NCBI GenBank assembly: GCA_963735025.1
Contig: CAVTJG010000008.1
Span: 1 to 64,000, forward strand
DNA: 64,000 nucleotides
Origin: JAABRB01 sp963735025
GTDB taxonomy: Bacteria; Pseudomonadota; Gammaproteobacteria; Burkholderiales; SG8-39
Reading direction: 5' to 3'
Below, in pieces: positions 1 through 7,552 of the stretch. The number at the start of each line of letters is the position of its first letter. Within the stretch, counting starts at the first letter, position 1. A program made the translations under genes and the position numbers. A model generated the notes under the pieces. That model was not told the origin of the DNA. It searched no databases and was given only the letters and a program-made list of their open reading frames with translations.

Positions 1-1
1 G

Positions 2-25
2 ACGGCCAAGAAAAAGGCCGCGTAA
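2..25 (+). CDS. C-terminal end of a Lys/Ala-rich protein (partial)
   Basis: The window opens inside a plus-strand frame that reads TAKKKAA and stops at TAA (23-25). A Lys/Ala-rich tail of this kind is typical of DNA topoisomerase I or of histone H1-like proteins in betaproteobacteria, but seven residues cannot decide between them. The rho-independent terminator at 143-174 lies downstream on the same strand and could end this gene's transcript. Confidence 0.35.
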   Translation, partial: TAKKKAA

Positions 26-40
26 CAGCTACGTAATCCC

Positions 41-70
41 CGCGAATGTCCGATAGATCGGACGTTCGCG
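41..70. repeat. near-perfect 14-bp inverted repeat
   Basis: CGCGAATGTCCGAT (41-54) pairs with ATCGGACGTTCGCG (57-70) with one G-T wobble and only two bases between the arms. No T-run follows, so it is not a classical terminator. It sits 16 bases after the stop of the upstream gene and may be an mRNA 3'-end hairpin or a protein-binding palindrome. Confidence 0.6.
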
Positions 71-142
71 TTGGGCTAGGGAATCTGCCAAAGGGAATGT
101 GTCCCCTTTGCATCGTAAGCCCCGATCGAGATTGCTTTTGAG

Positions 143-174
143 AACCCCCGGGTGCCCCCGGGGGTTTTTCTTTT
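143..174 (+). terminator. rho-independent terminator
   Basis: AACCCCCGGG (143-152) and CCCGGGGGTT (157-166) form a perfect 10-bp stem with a TGCC loop, followed by TTTTTCTTTT. The orientation fits termination of the plus-strand gene that enters the window from the left. Confidence 0.85.
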
Positions 175-222
175 CCCGCCGCGCCGGTTCCCGCACGCGC
201 CGACCTCCGTCCAGCCCGTCAG

Positions 223-993
223 CTACCGCGCGCGCGGCGACTCTTCCCGAATTTCTTCCCAGGTTGCACCCGTCTCGGTCACCCCGGCCTTGACGTCGTC
301 GATCGCCGCCGCGACCTCGCCGGGTTCGCCCCGGATGCCGAGTTCGATGTGGCGGCGCGCGCCATCCTCTCCGATCGACGGGAGACTGAAAACCTTGAGC
401 TTGCCGTAACGCGACTCGATCCGCTCCATGAGGGGTGTCAGGGTGCTTTCGGCCGATCCGAACACCCGGATCGAGGCCTCGGACTCCGCGATGCCGTGAT
501 GCAGATGCTGGTACCGTGTATCGAGCACCCACTCGACCATCGGCCAGGCCATGACCGGGAAACCCGGCACGAAATGATGGTCGGCAATCGAGAAGCCGGG
601 AATCTGATTGTAGGGGTTGGGAATCACCGACGAGCCGACCGGAAACTCGCACATCTTCAGGCGGAACGGCGTGACCTCGTCCTTGAATCGGGCGCGGATC
701 AGGGCCTCCCCGTCCGGATGCAGCGCGATGGGCACGCCCTGCGCTGCCGCCGCGCTTTGGCGCGTGTGGTCATCGGGCGTCGCACCGATGCCACCGAAGG
801 AAAAGACGACATCGCTTCCGGCGAGCGTTCGCTTCAGCGTTGCCGTGATGCGCGCCGGATCGTCTCCCAGATACTCGGCCCACGCGAGCTTGAGGCCACG
901 CGCACCGAGCAGCTCGATCAGCTTTCCGAGATGCTTGTCCTGGCGCTTGCCCCGCAGGATCTCGTCCCCGATGATGATGGCGCCGAAGGCCAT
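223..993 (-). CDS. CinA N-terminal/MoaB-like molybdopterin-binding protein
   Basis: The 256-residue protein has the MoaB/MogA-like molybdopterin-binding fold found in the N-terminal half of CinA ('competence/damage-inducible protein A'). Visible signatures are GDEILRGKRQD near the N-terminus, the GGIGATPDDHT loop and PGFPVM. The C-terminal deamidase domain of full-length CinA is absent, so this is the short stand-alone form and its substrate is not known. The ATG at 993 is preferred over an in-frame TTG two codons earlier. It lies 12 bp after the EI24 gene and is probably the last gene of an hrpA-EI24-cinA-like operon. The family assignment is firm; the cellular role is open. Confidence 0.85.
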   Translation of the reverse strand: MAFGAIIIGDEILRGKRQDKHLGKLIELLGARGLKLAWAEYLGDDPARITATLKRTLAGSDVVFSFGGIGATPDDHTRQSAAAAQGVPIALHPDGEALIRARFKDEVTPFRLKMCEFPVGSSVIPNPYNQIPGFSIADHHFVPGFPVMAWPMVEWVLDTRYQHLHHGIAESEASIRVFGSAESTLTPLMERIESRYGKLKVFSLPSIGEDGARRHIELGIRGEPGEVAAAIDDVKAGVTETGATWEEIREESPRAR

Positions 994-1005
994 GACCAAT
1001 GACGC

Positions 1006-1734
1006 CTAGCTTGCTCGTGCGGCCCGCTGGGCAGCGAGACGGGTGAGGCAGTAGTGGATGAATGCCAGACCCGCCGCCACCGGAACGGCCAGCCCGGCGA
1101 ATGGAATATACGAAAGCAGCGAGACCAGCACGCCCAGTCCGAACAGCTCGCGCCGGTGGCTCGCGAAGAAACCGCGCATCTCGTCAGCGCTGGCATGCTC
1201 CGCCAGCGCGTCGTAGCGGAACAGTCGCTGGTTGAGGTAGCCCATCAGCAATGCGGCCAGGACAGGCCACAAAGGTGGAACCAGCCACAGGGGTAGCGAC
1301 AGCAAGCCCACGCCGAGGAACACTGCGACGGCCAGCACGGCGTTCCACACCCCGCCGGCCAGCGTGCCGCCGCGCAGGCGCGCCAGCTCCGGGTAGCTCC
1401 GGCCGGCAACATGCTCGACCATCGCCGGCATGGACGCGAATCCGATGATCACGCTCGTCGTGGCCAGCACCAGCGGCACGAGCAACACGATCAGGAGCAC
1501 CCATCCCAGGCCGCCGGCGACCTCCCGCACCGGTAGCCATCGGCCCGCCCATTGCCCGACGGTCGAATCGCCGAGCGTGGAGGCGAGCCACGCCACGGCG
1601 TCGTCACCGAAAAAGATGGCGAACACGATCCACAGCACGAGCGACACGCCGATCGGCCAGACGATCAGCCAGATCATCTTCGGATGGAAGAGGTCGCGGA
1701 GCCCGCGCCCGCAGGCCTGGAGAATGTCGTTCAT
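1006..1734 (-). CDS. EI24-domain (CysZ-like) inner membrane protein
   Basis: This 242-residue polytopic membrane protein has four or more hydrophobic segments: around residues 20-40, 70-100, 130-175 and 210-235. The arrangement resembles the EI24/CysZ family. CysZ transports sulfate, but members outside the cys regulon have no assigned substrate, and nothing nearby points to sulfur metabolism. The start is the ATG at 1734, whose ATGA overlaps the stop codon of hrpA, so translational coupling is likely. The longer open frame upstream of this ATG runs antisense-free through the end of hrpA and is not needed. The family is moderately sure and the transport role is inference. Confidence 0.8.
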   Translation of the reverse strand: MNDILQACGRGLRDLFHPKMIWLIVWPIGVSLVLWIVFAIFFGDDAVAWLASTLGDSTVGQWAGRWLPVREVAGGLGWVLLIVLLVPLVLATTSVIIGFASMPAMVEHVAGRSYPELARLRGGTLAGGVWNAVLAVAVFLGVGLLSLPLWLVPPLWPVLAALLMGYLNQRLFRYDALAEHASADEMRGFFASHRRELFGLGVLVSLLSYIPFAGLAVPVAAGLAFIHYCLTRLAAQRAARAS

Positions 1735-4700
1735 GATCGCCGCAGAGTTTGCCACAGCTTCAGCAATCGCTTGACCGACACGGGAACCGGGGTGCGCAAT
1801 TCCTGAGCAAAGAGCTGCACCCGCAGCTCCTCGAGCAGCCACCGAAACTGCTCGAGCTGCGGATCGCCGGCATTCTGCCTCCGCATCTTGGCGTCCTCGC
1901 GCGACCAGGCCAGCTCGAGCGGCGCATATTCCGCGCGCGAGCGCGCATCACGTGCCGGATCGCTGCGCAGTTTCTCCAGCCTGAGCGCGGCCGCTTTCAG
2001 ATAGCGCGGGAAGTGCTGCAACCGATCGTACGGCGTGGCAATCACGAAGTCCCTGGTGAGGAGGCGCGCCACTTGCGTCTCGATGTCCCGAACCGCTTCG
2101 GGAAAGGCACGCGCCGCCTGCAGCTTCTTGGTGAGTGCCTGATGTTCGGCGAGGATCACGCCGACCAGGCGTGCGAGCTCCTGGGCGATCAGCACGATGC
2201 GGGCGCGCGCCTCGTCGCGCCGCGCGGCGAATTCGGTCGCAGTTCGCGGCAGCGGATCGACGAGGCATGCCCGATCGAATGCCGCGGCGACGAGCTGGTC
2301 CTTGAGCTCGCCCGCATCGCCGACCGCCGCAAAGCGGAGCGCCATCTCGCGCAGGCCCGGAATGCTTTTTTCGAGATACCGCACCTGCTCCCGCAGCTGA
2401 AGCATGAACAGGCGGCGCAACCCCTTGCGATGCTCGCCCGCAGCCGCCTCGGACGTGCCGAGCAATTCCAGGCTCACCGAATCACCGCGGTCCACGAGCG
2501 CCGGATACCCGACGAGCGTCTGTCCCCCTTCGCGGACCTCCACGACCGCCTCGAGGTCGCCGAAATCCCAGGCCGTCAACCCGGTGCGCGACGCGTCCGG
2601 CGACGCAACGGCGCTGAACTGCTCGTGCGCCTGCTCGCCCAGCTCGGCGCGCAGGGCACCGAGATTTCGGCCCATCGCCAGCTGGCGGCCATGCTCGTCG
2701 ACGACCCGGAAGTTGAACGACAGGTGCGCCGGCAGTGTCTCGGGCCGGAACGCGTCGGTGGGGATGACGATGTTGAGCGCGCTGCGCGCATACCGCGCCA
2801 TCGCGTCGACGAGGGACAAGTCGACCGGCTGATCCGCGGCGGCAAACGCGTCGACGAACTCCGACAACGGGCCGAGGCGGTGGCGCAACTTCTGCGGCAG
2901 GGACTTCGCCAGGCGCTGCACCTTCTCCTTGAGCAGACCGGGGACGAGCCAGTCGCAACGCGCCGCGCTCAACTGGTTGAGCGCCACCAGCGGCACGGTC
3001 ATCGTCACTCCGTCGCGCGGCCCGCCGGGATCGTGCAGATACTCCAGCGCAAGCGTCTGACCGGCAAGCTCGATCTGGTGCGGAAACTGGGCCGTGGTGA
3101 TCCCGGCCGCCTCGTGGCGCATCAGGTCTTCACGCCTGAGATAGAGCCGCTTCGCGTCCTGCGCCTCGGCGAGCTTCCGCCACGCGTCGAACGACGCGCC
3201 GTCGTGCACCTCCGGCGGGATCAGACTGTCATAGAACGCAAAGATCAGCTCATCGTCGACGAGGACGTCCGGGCGGCGCGATTTGTGCTCGAGGGTTTCG
3301 ATTTGCCCCACCAACCGCTGGTTGTGCTGAAAGAATGGTGCACGCGTCTCGTAATCCCCTTCGACGAGTGCCTGACGAATGAATATCTCTCTGGCTCGTA
3401 CAGGGTCCAGCGCGCCGAAGTTCACCCGCCGGTTGATGTAGACCGGCAGCCCGTAGAGCACGCCGCGCTCGAGGGCCACGACGCGCGCGGCCTTCTTCTC
3501 CCAGTGGGGCTCGCTCTGGCTGCGCTTGAGGAGGTGCGCCCCCGCCTCCTCGAGCCACTCCGGTAGCACTCCCGCGACCGACCGCCCGTAGAGGCGCGTC
3601 GTCTCCGTGATCTCCGCGGCGATGATCCACTGCGGACGCTTCTTGCCGAGGGACGACCCGGGATGGATCCAGAACTTGACGCCGCGCGCACCGATGTAAG
3701 GAGCGACCGCGGGACCGCGGCGCTCGCTGGCCGCACCTTCCTCGTTCCGCCTGCCCACGTTTCCGAGCAGGCCCGCAAGTAGCGCCCGGTGCACTTGCGC
3801 GTAGAGAACCGGGCTGGCGGCAACCTCGTCCGCAGGGCGCAGCGTGCCCGCTTTCCAGCCCAGTTCGCCCGCGAGCTCCTTCAGCTGCGAATGGATGTCG
3901 CGCCACTCGCGCATCCGGTTGAACGACAGAAAGTGCTGGCGGCACAGTGTGTGGAGCCGTCGGTTCGATTCGTGGTGCAGCGATTCCTCGAAGAACGACC
4001 AGAGCTTCAGGAAACCGAGGAAGTCGGACTGCTCGTCGGAAAATTTCTTCTGCGCGGCGTCGGCAGCCTGCGCGTGCTCGAGCGGGCGCTCGCGCGGATC
4101 CTGCACCGCCAGCGCCGCGGCAATCACCAGAACCTCCGCGAGGCTGCCGGCCTCCTTGCCCGCGAGCACCATCCGGCCGATCCGGGGATCCACCGGGAGC
4201 CGCGCGAGCCGCCGACCGACATCGGTGAGCTCGTTCGCATCGTTCACGGCGCCGAGCTCCGCGAGCAGCGCATAACCGTCGGCGATCGCCTTCGGTAGTG
4301 GCGGATCGATGAACGGGAATTCCTCGATTGCCGGCAGGCCCAACGCCTTCATGCGCAGGATCACGGCAGCAAGCGATGACCGCAGAATTTCCGGATCCGT
4401 GTGGCGCGGACGCCGCGCGAAGTCCTCCTCGTCGTACAGGCGGATGCACACGCCCGCCTGGACCCGCCCGCAGCGTCCGCTGCGCTGGGTTGCCGCCGCC
4501 TGCGAGATGCGCTCGACCTGGAGCTGCTCGACCTTGTTCCGGTAGTTGTACCGCTTGATGCGCGCAAGGCCCACGTCCACCACGAACCGGATTCCCGGAA
4601 CGGTCAGCGAGGTCTCGGCGACGTTGGTCGCGAGCACGATGCGCCGCGCGCCGTGCGGCTTGAACACCCGCTCCTGTTCCGCCGCGGACAGTCGCGCAAA

Positions 4701-5570
4701 GAGCGGCAGGATCTCGGTCTGCGGCGGGTGATGCTTGCGCAGCGCCTCCGCGGCCTCGCGTATTTCGCGCTCGCCGGGGAGAAACACCAGGATGTCCCCC
4801 GCCCCTTCCCGCGCCAGCTCGTCGATCGCGTCGACGATCGACTCGTTCAGGTCGATCTCGTTGCCCGCTTCGCTGGTCGTGCGGCCCGGACCGGTTACGC
4901 CTGCGGGCTGTGGTGTCCGGTAACGCGTCTCGACCGGATAGAGTCGCCCCGAGACTTCGATCACCGGGGCGGGTTGACCGCCGGCTGCGGCGAAGTGGCG
5001 CGCGAAGCGATCGGCATCGAGCGTCGCGGAGGTCACGATGACCTTGAGGTCGGGTCGACGCGGCAGGAGCTGCCGGAGATACCCGAGGAGAAAGTCGATG
5101 TTGAGGCTCCGCTCGTGCGCCTCGTCGATGATGATCGTGTCGTACTGGCGCAGCTCCGGATCGCCCTGCGTCTCCGCAAGCAGAATGCCATCGGTCATCA
5201 ACTTCACGTAGCCGGCAGGGCTTGCACGGTCGGTGAACCGGATCTTGTATCCGACCAGCTGGCCGAGCTCGCTCTTCAGCTCGTGCGCGATGCGCGCGGC
5301 CGTTGCGCGCGCGGCGATGCGCCGCGGCTGGGTATGCCCGATCATCCCCTCCACTCCGCGACCGATGTCGAGGCAGATCTTGGGCAGCTGCGTGGTCTTT
5401 CCCGAGCCGGTCTCGCCACAGACGATGATCACCTGGTGATCGCGAATCGCGCGCGCGATCTCGGCACGCTGCCGCGTGACCGGCAGCTCCGGGGGGAATT
5501 CCGGTCGCGGCAGTCCGGCGCGCCGCCGCTCGATCTCCGCCGGTGGTCTGCGACTGACAGCGACCGTCAT
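1731..5570 (-). CDS. hrpA: ATP-dependent RNA helicase HrpA
   Basis: At 1279 residues it is close to the length of the E. coli DEAH-box RNA helicase HrpA. The Walker A motif GETGSGKT lies at 52-59, the DEAH box at 149-152, and a TSATLD motif III follows near residue 180. The helicase C domain carries the QRSGRCGR arginine-finger motif, and the long C-terminal region typical of HrpA is complete. In E. coli, HrpA acts on stalled ribosomes and in mRNA processing. The gene appears to lead an operon with the EI24 and CinA-like genes. No frame breaks are visible across 3.8 kb. Confidence 0.95.
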   Translation of the reverse strand: MTVAVSRRPPAEIERRRAGLPRPEFPPELPVTRQRAEIARAIRDHQVIIVCGETGSGKTTQLPKICLDIGRGVEGMIGHTQPRRIAARATAARIAHELKSELGQLVGYKIRFTDRASPAGYVKLMTDGILLAETQGDPELRQYDTIIIDEAHERSLNIDFLLGYLRQLLPRRPDLKVIVTSATLDADRFARHFAAAGGQPAPVIEVSGRLYPVETRYRTPQPAGVTGPGRTTSEAGNEIDLNESIVDAIDELAREGAGDILVFLPGEREIREAAEALRKHHPPQTEILPLFARLSAAEQERVFKPHGARRIVLATNVAETSLTVPGIRFVVDVGLARIKRYNYRNKVEQLQVERISQAAATQRSGRCGRVQAGVCIRLYDEEDFARRPRHTDPEILRSSLAAVILRMKALGLPAIEEFPFIDPPLPKAIADGYALLAELGAVNDANELTDVGRRLARLPVDPRIGRMVLAGKEAGSLAEVLVIAAALAVQDPRERPLEHAQAADAAQKKFSDEQSDFLGFLKLWSFFEESLHHESNRRLHTLCRQHFLSFNRMREWRDIHSQLKELAGELGWKAGTLRPADEVAASPVLYAQVHRALLAGLLGNVGRRNEEGAASERRGPAVAPYIGARGVKFWIHPGSSLGKKRPQWIIAAEITETTRLYGRSVAGVLPEWLEEAGAHLLKRSQSEPHWEKKAARVVALERGVLYGLPVYINRRVNFGALDPVRAREIFIRQALVEGDYETRAPFFQHNQRLVGQIETLEHKSRRPDVLVDDELIFAFYDSLIPPEVHDGASFDAWRKLAEAQDAKRLYLRREDLMRHEAAGITTAQFPHQIELAGQTLALEYLHDPGGPRDGVTMTVPLVALNQLSAARCDWLVPGLLKEKVQRLAKSLPQKLRHRLGPLSEFVDAFAAADQPVDLSLVDAMARYARSALNIVIPTDAFRPETLPAHLSFNFRVVDEHGRQLAMGRNLGALRAELGEQAHEQFSAVASPDASRTGLTAWDFGDLEAVVEVREGGQTLVGYPALVDRGDSVSLELLGTSEAAAGEHRKGLRRLFMLQLREQVRYLEKSIPGLREMALRFAAVGDAGELKDQLVAAAFDRACLVDPLPRTATEFAARRDEARARIVLIAQELARLVGVILAEHQALTKKLQAARAFPEAVRDIETQVARLLTRDFVIATPYDRLQHFPRYLKAAALRLEKLRSDPARDARSRAEYAPLELAWSREDAKMRRQNAGDPQLEQFRWLLEELRVQLFAQELRTPVPVSVKRLLKLWQTLRRS

Positions 5571-5604
5571 CCCGCGCTATGGCAAGCCGACGCCCGCCTC
5601 GTCC

Positions 5605-5688
5605 TCACTCGGGCGCGAGCATCCGCGCGACGTAGCGGGCGAATAGCACGATCTGGCTGGCCAGGAGGTTGGTCGCGCCCTCTTTCAT
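5605..5688 (-). other. 27-codon ORF resembling the C-terminus of riboflavin synthase
   Basis: A short ATG-to-TGA frame ends in ARYVARMLAPE, close to the ARYVERMLESS end of ribE further along the same strand (6739-7335). At DNA level the 24 bases from 5614 differ at only a few positions from the ribE stretch starting near 6766. No Shine-Dalgarno sequence precedes the ATG. It could be a fragment left by a partial duplication of ribE, or a chance match; coding potential is not established. Confidence 0.25.
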
Positions 5689-5770
5689 GGAAGGCAACGA
5701 ATACATAGGCTTGGAGGCATTGGGGCAGGCCGCGATGTTCGAGACCGCAGCATTCTACAAGCGCCGGAAA

Positions 5771-5796
5771 CAAAAAGCCCCGCCGGAGCGGGGCCT
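5771..5796 (-). terminator. rho-independent terminator of the PEP-CTERM gene
   Basis: Read on the minus strand, GCCCCGC and GCGGGGC form a 7-bp stem with a 4-base loop, followed directly by TTTTTG. It lies 20 bp after the stop of the gene at 5818-6450. Confidence 0.85.
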
Positions 5797-5817
5797 GTAT
5801 TGGTCCCGGACCAGCGG

Positions 5818-6450
5818 CTACTGCTTGAGCTTGCGGCGCGAGAAGCCGAGACCGGCGAGGGCCAGGCCGAGAAGCGCGAGCGTGGCAGGTTCGGGCACAG
5901 ACACCGTCTGAACGTCGAACTGCAAATCGTCGATCGCGACAAAGTTACCCGCGACACGCAGGTAACGTACATCGGGAGATGCCCGGTTGATGAAGTAGTA
6001 GGTGTTTGTCGGCGTTGTCCGGAGGGTATAGCCTTCGAGAAGGTTCATTGAACCGTCCAACAACTGAAACTCGAGCGCCGTCGGCCCCGCAATGCCGATC
6101 CCGACTGCCGCCTGCAACGCGGCGAACTCGACCAGGATATCGGCTTGCCAATTATTGGCGTTGGGGCCTGTGCCGATGTAGTTTGGAGCGCTCTGAGAAG
6201 TCGGAAAGTACTCCAGCTGGGGACCGAGGATATTTGCGATCGACGTGACGCCCACCCCGACATACTGATTGGCTGCCAGCGGCGAGCCCGTTGCTACATC
6301 ATCGAAGTCGATCAATGTGCCGAATCGCGGCATCGGGTCCGCAGGTAGGCCGTAACCAGTTGGCGTGCCCTCAATCAGGGCGGCCTGCGCGGCGGAAGCC
6401 GTGAGCAGGGCGCCGAATGCAAGTGCTCTGGCGAGCTTTTCGAATCTCAT
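5818..6450 (-). CDS. PEP-CTERM sorting-domain protein
   Basis: A 210-residue secreted protein. An N-terminal signal peptide (MRFEKLARALAFGALL... cleaved after AQA) and a C-terminal VPEPATLALLGLALAGLGF followed by Arg/Lys mark it as a substrate of the exosortase (EpsH/XrtA) system, which processes proteins at the membrane with exopolysaccharide export. The middle is rich in Ala, Gly and Thr and holds no known catalytic motif. The start at 6450 is chosen because it begins the signal peptide and is preceded by GGGGGAA; the longer frame adds 36 residues that would bury the signal. It is monocistronic, with its own terminator. No exosortase gene is in this window. Confidence 0.85.
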   Translation of the reverse strand: MRFEKLARALAFGALLTASAAQAALIEGTPTGYGLPADPMPRFGTLIDFDDVATGSPLAANQYVGVGVTSIANILGPQLEYFPTSQSAPNYIGTGPNANNWQADILVEFAALQAAVGIGIAGPTALEFQLLDGSMNLLEGYTLRTTPTNTYYFINRASPDVRYLRVAGNFVAIDDLQFDVQTVSVPEPATLALLGLALAGLGFSRRKLKQ

Positions 6451-6738
6451 GATGCGTTCCCCCAAGAAACTGAAGATGGCAAGTTGTCCGCGAGCCTCGT
6501 CCCATTTTCGTGCGGCTCGCGACTGGTTCACCATGTGGTGGAGCAATTTCTCGGCCAAGTTCCTATGCTATTGATGTAATTAGTCTTTTTCATTTTGACA
6601 GACGGGCGGCGTAAGAAAACCCGACGATCGTGGATGGGAATTTCTCGGCGTAAAGGGCCGAAGTCAAGGGTCTCGCGCGCTATCCGTCGCGCCACGGCTG
6701 CGAACTTGCGCAGCTTCGGCGTGCTCGTCACGGCGTCT

Positions 6739-7335
6739 TCAGCCGCCGCCGCTGGACTCAAGCATCCGCTCGACGTAGCGCGCGATCAGGTCCACCTCCA
6801 GGTTGACGCGCGCACCCGGCGCAAGGTGCTGCAACGTCGTCATGTCGAGCGTGTGGGGAATCAGGTTGATCTCGAACTGCGTATCTTCGACGCGGTTCAC
6901 CGTGAGGCTGACGCCCTGCACGGTCACCGAGCCCTTGCGAGCGATGTACCTGGCGAGCTCGCGCGGAGCGCGCACGACAAGCCTGCGGTTCTCCCCGACC
7001 GGATCGAATGCAACCACCTCACCCACTCCGTCCACGTGGCCGGCAACGAGATGCCCGCCCAGGCGATCCGCGAGACGCAGCGATTTCTCGAGGTTGACGC
7101 TGCCTCGCTCGCCCAACCCGACTGTGCAGTCGATCGATTCCTGCGAGACATCGACCTCGAACACCCGACCGGTGATCGCAACGACCGTCAGGCACACGCC
7201 GTTGATCGCAATCGAATCGCCGATGCCGACGTCTTGCAGATCGAGTGGACCGGCATCGATCGCCAGCCGCAGGCCCTTCTCGCGCGACTCGGTCCGGACG
7301 ATCCTGCCGATGGCGGAGACAATTCCTGTGAACAT
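6739..7335 (-). CDS. ribE: riboflavin synthase, alpha subunit
   Basis: The 198-residue enzyme dismutates two 6,7-dimethyl-8-ribityllumazine molecules to riboflavin and a pyrimidine product. It begins with the diagnostic MFTGIV and contains two tandem lumazine-binding barrels, the first about residues 1-90 and the second from HLVAGHVDGVG near 93 to about 185. Length and repeats fit the family. In many betaproteobacteria ribE follows ribD directly; here ribD lies 2.4 kb upstream on the same strand and the arginase-aminotransferase gene sits between them on the other strand, so the operon has been split. No FMN riboswitch is recognisable in the leader. Confidence 0.95.
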   Translation of the reverse strand: MFTGIVSAIGRIVRTESREKGLRLAIDAGPLDLQDVGIGDSIAINGVCLTVVAITGRVFEVDVSQESIDCTVGLGERGSVNLEKSLRLADRLGGHLVAGHVDGVGEVVAFDPVGENRRLVVRAPRELARYIARKGSVTVQGVSLTVNRVEDTQFEINLIPHTLDMTTLQHLAPGARVNLEVDLIARYVERMLESSGGG

Positions 7336-7552
7336 TGTTTCGAAAAACCCATCGTCGCTGCACGTTGCAACGCGGCGAAGCGTACACCGCCCCTCCCCTC
7401 GTTGGCAAAGCCCGGGATTTCGTCACATCGCGTGTGGCGGCGCGCGGCGTCAGGCACGGAATAAGCCTCTTGTAAGCCCGGTATTCACCGCGCTTTGCCG
7501 AACGATTTGGCGCTGTGCTTGGTCAAATTTCACGAATCCAGGAGTGTGAATC

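Noticed and set aside
7336..7552. Possible FMN riboswitch upstream of ribE
   Set aside because: The conserved RFN stems and the long leader are not recognisable in this short gap.
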